Source of the DNA: Casuarina equisetifolia
Taxonomy: Eukaryota > Streptophyta > Magnoliopsida > Fagales > Casuarinaceae
DNA length: 64,000 nucleotides
Direction: 5' to 3'
Assembly: GCA_028551475.1 (NCBI GenBank)
Contig: CM052356.1
Location: 10,567,884-10,631,883 of the forward strand
Under the pieces are notes generated by a model that saw only the letters and a list, made by a program, of their open reading frames with translations, did no database searches and was not told where the DNA came from. The translations under genes and the position numbers were made by a program. Each line of letters starts with the position of its first letter. Position 1 is the first letter of the stretch. This document shows positions 38,427 through 52,200 of the stretch, one piece after another.

Positions 38427-39120
38427 AGAGGGCAGATTCAAACAGATGTGTCTGCAAGGCTTCCCAGTGTTTGTTGGATTGAAACACAACTTGGCTCTCT
38501 GCAGATAGATTCTGAGCTTTAGATATCTTAGATTCAAACAGATTTCTCCACGTGCTGAGAATTTCCTTCCTCTGGTGTTTGTTGTCTTCGAATATTTTTG
38601 AGGAGTTTAATTGGACGCCCAAGTTTTGGAAAAGATGTGATGGAGATGAATCAGACTTTAAAAGTAAAGCATATGATTCGTGACCAAATTTAAACATCGA
38701 CTAAGATATTTTCGTCGAAATTTCCAAATTCGATAAGTTCTACACATACTGTAAATGACTTGGACGTGCGAATCATTCCTGGGCAATCATTTATGAATTC
38801 AAATTCACATTCGATGGTTAATGCTTCAAATTTGTCCCTTTTTTGTTTGTAACTGAAAATTAATTGGTTTTTCAATATAAATAAAAAAAGGGTGCTTTTA
38901 TTTAAAGTAGTGCGTCTGTTTTAAGAAACGTGTCCAACCCAAATAAAAAAAGGTTATGGATTACTTTTTGGAGAAGGGATTAAAGAAAATAGTATTGAAG
39001 GTAGAAAGTACGAAAATAATTAAAAAAGGAATATTTTCATATATTTTTATGTCGTTTCGGCGACACGCCGAGCGGCAAGGCGTAAAGGGAAAGAGGGGCA
39101 GATATTAACGCGTAGAGGCA
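38427..39120. other. DRE2 to cyclin-T intergenic region
   Basis: About 0.7 kb holding the DRE2 3' end and the upstream region of the next gene. Minus-strand open frames at 38,344-38,875 overlap the last DRE2 exon and lack any domain. CpG-rich sequence at 39,055-39,090 (GGCGACACGCCGAGCGGC) may mark the promoter of the cyclin gene. Confidence 0.5.
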
Positions 39121-40525
39121 CACGCTAAAGCGTAGCTTCCAAGTAAGTGAGTTCGTTCAAGTCAGCGAGTCAATCCTCTTGGGGATTGGATATACCCTGA
39201 AACGGGAACGTTAAAAGCTTTCAGGGTCTCTACTTGCGAGCATACACTCGGAGTACGGTTGGTCTCAGGTACTATTCTTTCTCTTTACTTCTCTTTCGCT
39301 GTGTTTGGTTTCTCTCAAGGGCTTGTATCTCGCTACTTCTTGTGATTGAATTGCTTGTGCTGGATTCTAGGGTTTCCTTTTTCCCTCTGAATTATCTTTT
39401 CTTTTTATTCCTTCGCTGCTAAACGTAAATTACTGTAATATGGTTCGTAAATTTTCTTTTATTCTGTGTTCAGGGTCAATTTATCGTTTCCTGCGTCAGA
39501 ACTGTTGATTCCTACTAAATCCGTCTGTGGCCATAAAGTAAACTTAATTGAAACCATAATTGCTAGCAGGAAAAGATGTGGGAAAATATTTTCTTTAGCA
39601 GAGCAGAAAATAGTGGGATTGCAATTTTCTTCTTAAATCGTGGGTAATGTGGAAGGCGGCGGTGCCTTCAGTGGTCGGGAGGCTGGGTTACAGATATTCT
39701 AATTCTGGCTAAATCGCGTGAGCAAGCTGTTATAATCTTTGATATAGACAGCATTATGGTCGTTCTTCAATAAGTCATCAAAGGTTTGAATATGGCATAG
39801 CCCTAAGAAAGACTTCGTCTTTTTGGGATTGACAGTTGAAGACGGTGTGTCAAAAAATGTCAGCATTAACTTAATCTTGTATGGAAGCCTTTGTATAGAA
39901 GAATGACGTCTTACTCTTAAGTCAACTTCTGGGTACAAATGAACTTTCTAATATTGATATTGTTGAAAACTATATTATTCCTAAGAGTTAAAATTCATAA
40001 TTTTAATACCCGTATCATATTAGCTGCATCTATGAACAATTTGTCAATTGAAAAGTACTTGGAAAGCCGCCCTCCAATGGTCATACTAAAGGGAAAAGCA
40101 GCTCTTCCTAGTGTACTCATTGTTTTTTGTTCTCTAGACAGAACAAGTCACAACTCACATCCAGGTTGAGAACTTTTGAACATTCTGTGATCTGTACAAG
40201 CATAATTGTCATTTGACACCAAGTGGGACATACGTTTGCGATGTTGAGCCTGCAGATAGCAGAGTATATTTTTTTTTTCTTTATAGCAATGAGACCTTTC
40301 TTTTCTTTTTCTTTTTTTCTTTTTCTCAGAAGTTCCTCAAAATCTTTTTTCATAACTGATTATCGATATTTCATTGTCCCTTTGTCTTTTCCCTCTAGGC
40401 AATTAATTTCGGACAGAAAACTACTACAAAAGTGCCAGAAGTTCAGCTTTCTGATTAATTTGTATTTCTGGAGATTTCTTTCATTGAGATAATATCGGTG
40501 TGGGGTTTCTAAAGGTGCTTTGACC
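39121..40525 (+). promoter_or_regulatory. Cyclin-T leader with intron(s)
   Basis: A non-coding first exon probably ends at 39,268 (GGTCTCAG before GTACTA), followed by a T-rich intron. The last leader exon probably starts at 40,399 after CCCTCTAG and contains no ATG before the start codon at 40,526, as expected for an efficiently translated leader. Whether further leader exons lie in between cannot be told. TAGGGTTT also occurs near 39,369 inside the intron. Confidence 0.55.
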
Positions 40526-43242
40526 ATGACCATCCCACAAGAGCCCACTAGCAATATGCGTAGGTGGGTTTTCAGTCTAAAAGATATTGAAGACCATTCC
40601 CCCTCCAGAAAGGATGGAATGGATTCTGAGTTTGAGTCACATTTGCGAATTTCATATTGCAAATTTATTCAAGAGCTTGGGAAGAAGCTTAAACTGTAAG
40701 CTTGGTTTTGATTTATAAAAGTAATAGCTTTGAGATCCATAGTGCCTGAAGCATGGGCTAAAATGGTGATATGCCATCTGCCTTTCAGGCCTCAGGTGAA
40801 AATAGCAAGTGGAATAATGTTGTGCCACCGGTTTTATATGTGGCAGTCTCATGCAAAGAATGATTGGCAGGTAAAATTTTTGTTATTCTTCTTTCCTTTT
40901 TCTAATCCTAAAATATGTCTGGAAACGTATAAATTATTCTTTTGATATGAGCACCATTAGACTGTGTGAGATATATTTGAAGGTACTCTTTCTTGGGAAA
41001 AGGAACATTCATAAAGAAGAGGACTTTCAGCTTTTCAAAAAAACACGTGTTAAATTGCAATGCCCCATAAATCCTCCTGTCTCGTTGTCAGCCCAGATAA
41101 CCAGGAATTGAAGAGTGGTTTCTAGTTGGCGCCCTGTCCTTAACTGTAGATGTTTAGACACTTGCATTTGAATCCTTAGGTGGCGGAAAGGAGGATAGAT
41201 GAGAAAAATTGTTATTAAAAAATATGAATGGAGGAGGAAAAGGGACCTTTTGTTATTGCATTACCTCTGTAAAGCTAATGTCATTTGGTTTGGTTTGGTT
41301 TAAACTTAAATGTATCATTGTAATGGTTGTCCTACCATAGTGAAGTTTAAGTCACGTGATGTGATAGTATGAGTTATAACCACAAAAAAGAAAAGGCTAT
41401 AAAACGTGGTAGATGGATCTAAAAGATGTATCTGTGGCGTTCTGTTATCTTTTACCCTTAAAAGAATCAATGAGCATCGAGTGATATTGGAAACATATTT
41501 CCAATATTCAAGAACATTTTTTTCTGGATATGCGTGGCTTTTCTTAAAATTTCAAAGTTGGAAGCTTGAAAAGGATGTGCTTAACTATTTTTATATGTAT
41601 GTAACTAATTACGTTCTTCATATTGTAACATGTTAGTGCCATTTTGCAGACAATTGCAACTGCAAGCATGTTCCTTGCTTGTAAAATAACGGAGGCACCA
41701 CGTGCCTTGAGGGATGTTATTCTTCTGGCTTATGAATTGATGTATGCATGGGATCCTTTAGCCCCACAAAGAATAAGGAAAGAAAGAGTAAGCTGAGATG
41801 CCTATTCTTCCCTTTGACTTTCTTAGTTTTTTATGGTCTTGATTTCTTATTTTTCCCTTTATGCCTGTAGAAAGTTTATGATAACCAGAAGCAGTTAATC
41901 TTAGCTGGAGAGAGCCTATTGTTGTCAACAATTGCTTTCGATTTTGATATTCAACTTCCATACGAGCCTCTTGCTGCAGCTCTGAAGAAATTGGAGCTCA
42001 CTGACCTTGCAAAAGTAGCGTGGAATTTTGTTAATGATTCGTAAGATTCTTTGTTCTCGTCAAAGTTCTATTGTCTATGGCAGAGCATAGATGCAATTAG
42101 ATTTTTTGAAATCTTTGAGTAATTAAAGTCTCCTAAATGGGACATGTAGGCTGCAGACAACCTTGTGCTTGCAGTACAAACCAGCTTATATTGCAGCTGG
42201 TTCTGTCTTCCTTGCGGCCACTGCTTTAGAAAAGATGGAACTGCTTACAAAGAAAAGGAAGGTTTGGTGGCTAGAGTTTGAAGTTTCTCAACGGCAGTTG
42301 AAAGGTGAGTCATAATTCATCTCCACTAAATGTTTGTAGTTCTTTTTATTGTCATGAATTAAGGCTTGCGTTGATTGAAGTCAGCTTCATGTTACCCTTT
42401 CTATTGTGTGAACTAGTTGTAGAAGAGAGTTCTAATAAAACCAGAAGATTGTGCACATGAAGCTTGGCTCTTGTCCGAGTGTGTATGATGTACTTTAATT
42501 GCTGTCTCTTTGTCTAGCATAGTGTTTGCTTGGATTTGTTTGTACTTTGGTGTCTAATGTTCAACATCTCCCTCCCAGGCCTTACTGATGTTGGATCTAT
42601 GATTTTCTGAAGCCTTATTATCATTATCATTTTTAAAAGAGACAATGATTTCTTTCAGAGGTCATACAGCAGATGGCAGTGAAGTTGTTAAAGAAAGATA
42701 GAAAACAAGTACCGCCAACTGCGAATGGGAGTATCACTCATTCTAAAGCTTTGGTTCAGAAGGCTGTGGTTAATAGCCATCAAACATGCATTTCCAGTGG
42801 ATCAATTGTTGATTGTGCCTCCAGCAACAAAATCCTGGTGGAAGCTGAAAGTTTGAAGTCTAATAACAGGCAGGATGTGGAAACACGACACAGTTCTCTT
42901 ATTATTGAGGAACCTCAACCACTTCAAACGGGTGATATTGGCACTGCCAATTGTGCTGTTGGGGATGGTGATGCTCAGGTTGTACCAAAAATACTCGGAC
43001 CTGATCAGAACTCAACGGACAAGACTTTCCCTATTCACTGTATTAAGATTGACACACAACGGATCAGAGAGGCACTGAAAAGGAGGAGATGCGACACAGC
43101 TAGAAATATGCAAAAGCATGTGGCAGCTGTAAATGCGGAGATAGATTACGAGGCTTGGATAGAGAAAGAGCTGGAAAATGGGATAGAGCGGGGATATTCC
43201 CCTTCAGAGAAAAAACATAGGAAAGATGTTATGAGCTTTTGA
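40526..43242 (+). CDS. CYCT1: Cyclin-T1-like protein (P-TEFb-type cyclin)
   Basis: Six coding exons: 40526-40695, 40789-40870, 41650-41787, 41871-42040, 42150-42304, 42659-43242, all GT-AG, giving 432 residues. Plant cyclin T pairs with CDKC kinases to phosphorylate RNA polymerase II and promote elongation in the nucleus. Residues about 14-240 follow the cyclin-T pattern: W-V-F-S near 14, SPSRKDG (25-31), QSHAKND in exon 3, FLACKITEAPRALRDV in exon 4, a second cyclin fold with VAWNFVND and LCLQYKP, and VWWLEFEVSQRQL at the end of the domain. The last exon adds a less conserved tail of about 190 residues with a basic helix RIREALKRRR and YEAWIEKELENGIE, also seen in plant relatives. The family is certain; which Arabidopsis CYCT1 paralogue is closest is not. 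Confidence 0.95.
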
Positions 43243-46200
43243 ACTTCGACTTGGGGTTTCGTGGCGCTACATTCACCTTGCTCATTTCATTGCATGTGAA
43301 TTTCTGGCGGAATAAGGGTGGTCCAAGACCTTTTGTAGAGCAAATCTCAGGCTGTTCTTACTCGTTATAAATATATTTTTTGTTCGTATCCATTTAGTAA
43401 TTGCAAATAATTGCATTTGGAGTATCCCATTGCTAAAAAAAAAAAACTCCACTCATCTGTAAAGGATGGCTGCGATTGTTGGTTCGAAGATTGGGATTCA
43501 CCTCATTAGTAGACTTTTCGCTCGGATTCGTAGTAGGCTGTATGTAGATAATCAGGTTACCGAATATTTTACTTTGTTGATGAGGAAATGTTTCATCGTT
43601 TCATCTGTAAGCAACCGCACAGGCCTTGCTTCTGCTTTTAATTCGAGAACTATGGCTTCATGTAAATATTCACCCGACAGTATGTACCCTTGTTTTATTT
43701 TATTGCTGATGATGAGTGACAAATCCTTCATTTTGTAATACTTGGAACTTTCAAATAACGAAATTATTCAGTGAGTATCAGTGAAGGATACTTTTATTTA
43801 GATTCTAACTTTTGGGTTTAGTGTCTTAGGATTCTTATAGGATTCTCATGGTACATCCTTCTAGATTTTCTTTATTTGGTTGGAAGGAAGCTGGAGTTTC
43901 TCATTGTAGTGGTGGCCGACACCCTCCCATCTGTAAGGGGCAATTATTTTTAGATTAGCAAGTGGGCGACTGTTGTCCCTTATCTCCAAAGGCTAGTCGT
44001 CCCCCATATCAACAGATAGTGGCTATGGTCCCTCGCAGCAGAAGGGGATTGTGGATCTCATGGAAATGGGGGTGGCTGGTGGCTGTCATTTTTGATGATT
44101 AAGAGTTTTCATTTATTGTTGGTGTACGAAATTGATCATATTTGATAGCTGACTCTCTGTTTCGGCTCTTAATGCCTTCTACTGCTTCTGTATGTGTGCC
44201 TCGGAGGAGGGCCAAGCGCTTGCCCTATCTTAGTCATTTAACTGGAACTCGTTGGGTTCACCGGAGTCTCAGGGCTCGGACTGGGGCCAAACCAGGCCTT
44301 CGTTCCAAACTTTTACTCGATCCTTCACCTTCTTAGAACATTCTGCAAGTCAAGCCTCAAACTACACGTCACGTGTGCAAATCCTTCTACCATTTGAATT
44401 TTAATGTATCCTAGACGGTTGTGTTGGCTTTCTTTTTTCCCTGTGAAATTTTGCCTGAAGACACAATAAAGCAGAACACAATCTACAAAAGTTACAAAGG
44501 CGTTACCTATCATCAGCAAAATTAATTTGCCCATCACATGGGAGAAAGGTGGGCAGGCTATCTTTTTCCACTCAAGGACGCCCCTAAACATTGTTCAAAG
44601 AGCTTGTCTCCCTAAATTTTAAAGGATAAAGTCCCTCCTTCTCTTGGTCATTCTTTAGAGCCAGTTCAGAAGAAGCGGCGCTCTCCAGAACTTCGAAGCA
44701 ATCCATTGTATACATGTTACACAATGCAATATATAAATAATCCTTCCATTTTTTATTCCTTTTAGGTAACCTTGCAAGGGACACCAATTCATCCTCTATG
44801 TTCCAAGGAGGCATTGGTGCGAAAACATGTTAACTCCATACTCAAAAAACTAAGCTCAAGTTGGAGATGGGCAGTTCAAGTGGGTGCGAAAAGCTGAAGA
44901 TCTTAGGGCGTATACGTGGACATATATGGACGGCAAAGGCTTGGGGAACTCTGTGCCTCTGTATTGGAGGATCTTGTGTTCTGCCACAGCTATGCGAGCC
45001 CAATAGATTATAGGAAGAGAGAGGAATCGCATAGAATAAGGTAATATTTATGGTCGAGTGGGCATGGAAAGCAAAGAGCAGCTAGCATGGCCCCCTAGCT
45101 TTGGATTTCATGCCCCTAAGCTTGAGAAAGCATATATTCTCCTGTTCCAAGGTTTGTCTTCTTCTTAAGACACCTTTAAACGCTGCTGCTTTAAGACCTC
45201 CTTTTGAGGGCTTTGCCAAATGTTTGACTCTAAAGGTGAATTCTATATCATGTTAAAAAGCATTACGAAATTATGACATTAATAATTGGAAAGAAGAAAG
45301 GAAACCTTGTGCGTTTTGAATACTAAGCTGTCAAAAAAGAAGCAAACAACTTTATCAAGATCAAAGAGACATATATATCTATTTTGGAATGCTTTTAGTT
45401 CCTTTAAATGGGAGAGAGGATGATCTATGTGGATTCGAGACTATAATCTTTTGCTCCTACAAAGTAAAGTAAAGGTTGATAACAAGCAGCTTGATTAGAC
45501 ATGAATATGCATACCATATAAGTTTTGAAGAACTAAAAACTAAAAATTTAAATTAGTGACTAAATAATGATCGCTAGACAGCCTTAACAGCACTATAGCC
45601 ACGAGCTCATAAGACATGGCGACCACCATGTGGCTATCGAAAGTTGATGACCACCGTGGGGCTGCTAGAAGAATCGGTTGTCACTATTAAATTAGTTGTC
45701 ATTTCTTAAAAGCTTTTTCATTTATTTTAAAATGAGCAAGAAATCTTTACACCTAGAGAATAAGCTTAAAAAAGAAGTGTTAGTTTCATTTTCAAATTAT
45801 GATTTGTTTTATTTTTTTGGTGGTAATTTATGATAAATGCTTTTTTTTTTTTAAGAAAGATTTCTAATTCATTACTTATTAAATAATGTCGTTTCTTGGG
45901 TTCAGTGACTAAAAGCCTAGAGCTTCTCTTGGAATCTCCGCTAGGCCACGAATTATTCGGGAAACATGCAAAAAACAATTGGCGATAGATTTATTTATTT
46001 ATATTGGAATGTAAATGTGGAGTTACTGGGTCAAGAACCTTCGACATCACTCGACAAACAAGATAAGAAGATAATTAAGATTATACTATAAATATGTTGC
46101 TTTGCGTACGTGCAAGTTAAAGTAATTAATTTTTGATGTCAAGTGTCACAAATATCGTGGGCATTTGACCCAACGTTGAAAAAGGGATATATGCTTCCTA

Positions 46201-47152
46201 TTTGGTGATACTGAAAGGCCCCTAAAGTCATCAATCATGCCAAATTGCTTTTAGTGTGTCTCTCACAAAATTAGCGTCAGTCATTGACGTATTCGAAGAC
46301 CGTAAAGCTGCTTGTTTGAGTGTTGGGGTCCTCCCAATTAGAAAGAAAATCAGATTTGATTTTTGTTTGGAAGTATATGAATTCCAAGTGTCATGATCCA
46401 AGATCACTATACTAAAAGTCCTGGATTTGATGACTAACTAAATATCATTTCATTTGAATATCATTTTCAACTGAACCTCTATAATTTCAAGAACACCAAA
46501 ATCTAAATTTTAGTAAAACAAACGTATACAGACAACTTAATTGCAGTAGGAATCTTTTATAGAATGTGCAGTATCTGGCTAAATTTATAGAGTCATGGCG
46601 ACTGCAGGGTCATCCGTTTTCCCATATCATCTCTTAGATTTGCTTCAACTATTTGAAAAACTGTTGAACCCTTCCATGCGTCTTCTCAAATTGCCTTGGC
46701 AAGAACCGGCCTCGTTACACATTTGGTTTACATCTGTCTTGCAGAGAAGAGGTGTAGTCATGGAAGTGGGGGTGATAATTGAAAATTGTATCGTAAACTG
46801 ATGAAGAAGCAGCTTTTGTGAAGTGCATTTTGGAAGATAGCGAGGATGAGAAATATGCAAAAGGTGACAAGCAAGGGAAAGGAAGAAAAGCTTTCGATAA
46901 AAAAGGCTAACTTTGAAGACGAGAAAAAAATAGTAGAATGGAAGAAATGAACGATTGGTATAGGATGAGTGGGCGGGTCTGAAGAGTAAAAGGAGAAAGA
47001 TCTATAGGCAAATTCAAGCTTTTCCCATACCCTGATCTCACATTCTCCCATCAACTATTTAGTCAGATGGATTTCGGTGGGGCTGCTGGTCAAATTATAA
47101 TAGACATTTGATTGAGAAAGACAGCTTAATCAGACTTACTCTGTCTTCTAAG

Positions 47153-47154
<2 letters not shown>

Positions 47155-47198
<44 letters not shown>
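47155..47198. repeat. (CT)n microsatellite
   Basis: About 22 CT units without interruption. Confidence 0.97.
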
Positions 47199-47201
<3 letters not shown>

Positions 47202-47332
47202 GTGTGCAGGGGTTTCTAAATTTAAAAAGAGTCCCTCTTGAGTTCTCTAAATAGTTCTTCTCCATTCCGTACAGAGAGAGAGCATAGAGTAACACCTTCA
47301 AGCATTCGACAACATTCATGAAAAGCTGAATA

Positions 47333-47350
47333 TATATATATATATATATA
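47333..47350. repeat. (TA)n microsatellite
   Basis: Nine TA units. Confidence 0.95.
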
Positions 47351-47540
47351 GGAGAATGTCATGATGTGATCTGGTGCAAGCATGACCACCGGTTCTAGGT
47401 TTAGGTCATATCTGTACTGCTAGAGGATATCACTGAGAAAATTCTATCTTTCAAGAATCATAATGACTTATTTGAACACAACAGCTGAAAAATATCAGAG
47501 AAATCATTTCTGCCTTTGTATAAAGGCAAGCCACCCCCGG

Positions 47541-47557
47541 CCCCCCCCCCCCCCCCC
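47541..47557. repeat. Poly-C run
   Basis: Seventeen consecutive C bases within a C-rich patch (about 47,532-47,564); length may be unreliable because such runs are prone to sequencing error. Confidence 0.95.
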
Positions 47558-48900
47558 AACCCCCGACTCTCCCCTTTCAAAGAAAGACCAAGAAAAGACC
47601 AAATAAAGCATAACTTTAAAAGGGAGAACTATTATTATTTGGCAGCTATGATCAAATACAGTGACCATTGGTTTAAGCCACAATCCATCGACATTGCAAA
47701 AGGCTGTTGTTTTTGTACTTTACGCAATTCAAATTGAATTTGGACTTTATCAATTCCATTTTTCTTTTTCTGAAGTCAATGGTGTTTGGAGTCCTATTTT
47801 TTTCCATCTGCAGTACTTGCAGGATTCTAGCAGCTACAAGTGGGCACGTCTAATTAACTTTTACTTTTGCCATTAAATTAAGAGAAAAAGTTGTAAAGTT
47901 TGTAAATCAAATTGACTAGTAGAATGCTGATGCTAAGTGGGTTGCCCTTACTCTTGACTCTTGATGATTAAAAATAACCCTCACTTATAGTACCCACGAA
48001 CAGCATGATTTGGTTTGATGAACGATACTTTGCTTTAACCCACTTGACAATTGCGGAGATCCTAGTGCATGAAAAGCGAATTGGTAGCCAAGTGTTTACA
48101 AAACCTAGAAGAGTCGGCTTGATTTGAACTTTAGTATTCAGCAGTGCCTCAAGGTTAGGCACCTCTTCCGATATTGGGGTGACAAAGTAGAGCTTAGATG
48201 TCTTGCTCTATACTAATGCTGGCATGGGTAACATAAAAGTTGGCATCTTCAACCTATACTACCCCAATTAATGAAAAATGTAGGGGTAAAGCTTGACACT
48301 GCTTGTGGCCTTGGAAATGGGCGTCCTACTGAAACCTCAGCCATAAAAAAGATTCACTCCTTTGAGTACTTGCAGATTGGTGGCAAAACCAGGAGCTCTT
48401 TATATCATTTCAAGCATCAAGAATAGAGCAGATGTGTCTCTGATAAAATTTCATTCGTGGGACTCAATTGATATCTGACAGAAGTACTGTTCGTGGCACA
48501 AAAAGTGTTTAGGGTGGTATTTTCAATTTGAAGTAAAGGTCCATAAAACAATGGGTTTAAGTGATTTGACAAGTTTTCTACAGATGATATCTGCACATGA
48601 TGAGTCACACTTGCCCGTCATGTTGAGGATGCAAGTGTGGTGAAGTGAGCGTTCATTGGACAGAAGTGGAGGCAGTGCACTGCAGAGGCCCGTTGATTGC
48701 CGATTCATTTAATTAGATACCGGCCAAGTGCAATATATAAGAGCTTGGACATGTGGGGATGAAATAAGGAAGGGTATGGTTGCTATCATTTCTCTTCTGA
48801 GGCCTTTGTCGAAAGCCTTGGGATCGAAGGTAGGGGGAATAATCATGGCGGAGGCGAAGGACAATCATCTTCCAGTAATTGCAGAGTGCGAAAAAAGTAC

Positions 48901-49205
48901 ATAGCTCAGAGCGAAAGAAAGAGAGAGAGAAGGAGAAGCAAATAATAATTAAAGTCAGAGAGAGAGGTATGGAGATTAATAACTCACGCTCTTCCTTTCT
49001 TTCTTTTCAAGACTACTTTAAGCTGTAAACTTGAAAGAGTAAAGAGGAAACTCAGAAAAGTGGCTAAAAGCAAGCAGGTATGTGGGTGTCACCTGAACTG
49101 TCTTTTTTTGAATAGAGTGAGAGATTCCTACAGCAAAGCTATCTAGTTAATTTTAATTACCAATCATCTTGGGATTTTCAAGCCTTTTAAAATAAGATTA
49201 TCATC
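48901..49205 (+). promoter_or_regulatory. bHLH110-like gene leader/promoter with GAGA tract
   Basis: A GAGA-rich tract (about 48,911-48,966) lies 240-295 bases before the ATG. GAGA repeats in plant promoters and leaders are known targets of BASIC PENTACYSTEINE factors. No TATA box was settled on. Confidence 0.4.
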
Positions 49206-52200
49206 ATGGAGTCTGCAAATCTCCATCACCAACATCAGCTCCAAGACCAGCTTGTTAGCTCTTCTTCTTTGGCAAGCTCAACCTGCTATGGAGTTGGAAG
49301 CAACTACGCCTGGACCCCAAATATCAGTCTGTAAGTTTATTCCCAACTTCTCTCTCTCTCTCTCTCTCCTCTCTCTCTCAAACACTCAACATTCTGTAAT
49401 GGATTTTTTGCTGTTCAAGTACTATCATAAATGAACTTTCGAGTTGGGATCTTTTTCTTTTATTTCTTTTTCTTTTTTGGATTCGACGTACTCATCAAGC
49501 AGAAAGTACCAGAAGTTGAAGTTCCTTGTTAGGTTTGTTCAATTATCAGATATTTGAGGAAAGGCTCTGGGGTTCTTTCTCTTTGATTGTTTGGAGAATA
49601 AATAAACCTCCTATGCTACAGTATGTAATACATTTACTTACACGACTGGAGAACTTCATGTGATAATTCTTTCTCTTTGATGACAGTCGTCGCTTTATCT
49701 AAAAATTTTCTTCTTAGTTTCTGATTTCCAAATACCCCAATAGGACCTCCTAATTTGCTTTGAATTAAGGTTTGTCATGATAAAGCATTTACTTATCCTT
49801 AATTGTTTATCTCTACTGGCCATGCAGGAACACTGGCAATTTGAATCCAACCTCCGATGGAGTTTTCTCAAACCCAAGGGAGTCAAGGGAGTCAAGGCAG
49901 AATACTGACTTTCTAATCCCTTCTCTCAACGGCTCCATGCTCCAAGATTCGGGCTTTCATTGGACTGGTAATGCAGGGAGTCTGTCCACTCAGTCCGCCC
50001 ATGATCTGCATCTTTCAAAAATTAAGCAAGAGCTCTCAGAATCTTTCCCCAGATTCACAGAAATGTTAAACAGTTCCTACAGTGCTGAAGATTACCAGTT
50101 CCCTCCAACCAGCCACATAAAGGATGAGCCTAAAAATTTAAATGATCTTAGTGAGAAGCTCTTGTTCAAGACGATCTCCACCAAAGGATTCCCCTCTAAC
50201 GCCCAGAACTGTCATGGCTATGGAACCGAAGCAATGCCAAGTAGAGGCAGCTTCAGCCAGATTTATCCCAGCGTTAATATTTCAAACTGGAACCAATCTC
50301 CATCAGCAATTTTTAGCTCCTTGGACGTGAACTTACAGGCCCTGGATCTACTAACCTCCGGAAGATATAGTGGGAGTTTTAGCCAACCTTCACACAACAA
50401 TTTTGAAGAATTTAAAGCTGGACCTTCTTTTGGCCTTGATCATATGCAGCAATTACACAGGCCCCCATGCAGCCATAGTAGTGTGAGTTTTCTTCTCTTC
50501 CTCCTTTTCTTCTTCAGCAGCAACCATAACTAGCCAGGCCCCCTTCTATCTCTACTCTAAGTTCATGCATGGGACATGATGAGAAGACGAACAACATCAA
50601 AAACAGTCATCTTCCTAGAACAGTTGCAGTTCGCTCTCACCTTTATATTTTTATTTTTTTTTCCCTTTTTTCCCTGGTGGGGTTATGTCTGTTCCTGCAT
50701 TTTCTGGACACAATTAGCATGAGTTGTTTGCCGGGAATCTTAAGATGATTTATAAGCATGATTATCTTCACCAGGCATTGTAATCTGTAACTCGGAACGA
50801 AGAACCAGAAAAGTGAAAACCCTTTAGTTGAGAGATATTTTCAACGCATGTCAAAAGAATAGGCTTCTCTTTTTCCTGAAAGAGCCGCTGTTTCAGCTTT
50901 ATAGATCGTGTTGCATCTTTTGTTTTCTTTTATTTCTGTATAGTGGCTTTCAACTATTCTCGTCTGACCTTTACTCTTTAAATTTTAAAGATACCACAGT
51001 TCACAAACAGGGTAACAGAAGCAAAGAGACCCAGCTTGATGGAGGCAAAGGCACCTCAAGCTGCAACCAAGAAATCGCGATTGGAGGCACGCGCTTCATG
51101 TCCACCATTTAAGGTGCATGCCAAATAAGAAATCAGACAAGTGTATTTTGTTTTCCACATGGGCCGTACTTTAATTGCAGTAACTTTTTCGGCGTGATGA
51201 ACCAGGTTAGGAAAGAAAAGCTAGGAGATAGAATTGCCGCTCTTCAACAGTTGGTGGCTCCCTTTGGCAAGGTAGTGTTCTCATGTCTCATCACCATCAT
51301 CATCGTAGTGTTCACAGTCACCACCGCTGTGAGCTAGGGCAAGATAATAGGGTTCTCTATTTTGGATGTCCTCTTTTCATGGACACAAACACACAGCTTG
51401 TTTGTGCGATGCTTAGGGTTAAACATATGCTAGTTTTTGTTTGGTAAGAGAGAAATAAAATAGTAGATTAATGCCTTCTTTTGTTAATGGGAAATGACGT
51501 GAATTTTCTTTTGCATGTGGGGTGGAGAATCTGGCAGACAGATACAGCTTCGGTATTAATGGAGGCTATCGGGTACATCAAATTCCTTCAGAGCCAGGTC
51601 GAGGTATTTTCATCCCCCGACATTCTTCTTGAATCTCGATTTTCTTATTCTCCTATCTGACGCCTTTGGACCATAACTTTAAAGAATATCATTAAACAAT
51701 ACTGAAACTTCAGGTTTTTAAATATTCCAAACATGCTTCTTGAAAGAAAAGCATATGTCATCTTAAACAAGTGCTAGGGTTCCTCTAATGGCTCTTTTAG
51801 TTTCTAAACAATGACATATGGAACCTGTTTGGGATTTACTTTACTATACGGCCTAAATTAGTGCAAATTGTGTCCAAGTTTTAAAAGAATGATGCAATCA
51901 GCTTTCTCTGAATTATTCCTTTCTATTAAAAGTTAGATAATTAAACACTCAACCAGTGTTCATTCAGCCTGGTCAATTGAAAAGCTTGATATATTTTTAT
52001 GGAGGTTCTATTGCAAAGAAATGGGGGAACCAGACAAGTTATCTAGTTACAGCCTGCTACTTTCTCTACAAAACTTAAAAATGCGACTTTATAGTACCAA
52101 AATAACTTACCACTGCTCGGGAAACAACTAGCTGGTGAGGGCTAGGCTCTTGAGTAACTCATAGGCTGACAGCATTCTGTCAGAAAGAGAAAAAAGAAAA

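Larger units (their letters stand above)
43243..48900. other. Intergenic, no gene recognised
   Basis: About 5.6 kb. The start holds the cyclin-T 3' end and an A-run (43,434-43,446). ATG-started frames at 43,466-43,738 and a moderately GC-rich frame at 44,142-44,336 have no domain I know. Minus-strand frames at 44,325-44,814 and 46,645-47,054 are low in complexity or overlap others. Microsatellites are listed separately. No LTR element is recognisable here. Confidence 0.55.

Noticed and set aside
43434-43446. A-run after cyclin-T, considered as a retrocopy poly-A tail
   Set aside because: The cyclin-T gene has introns at conserved places, so it is not a retrocopy.
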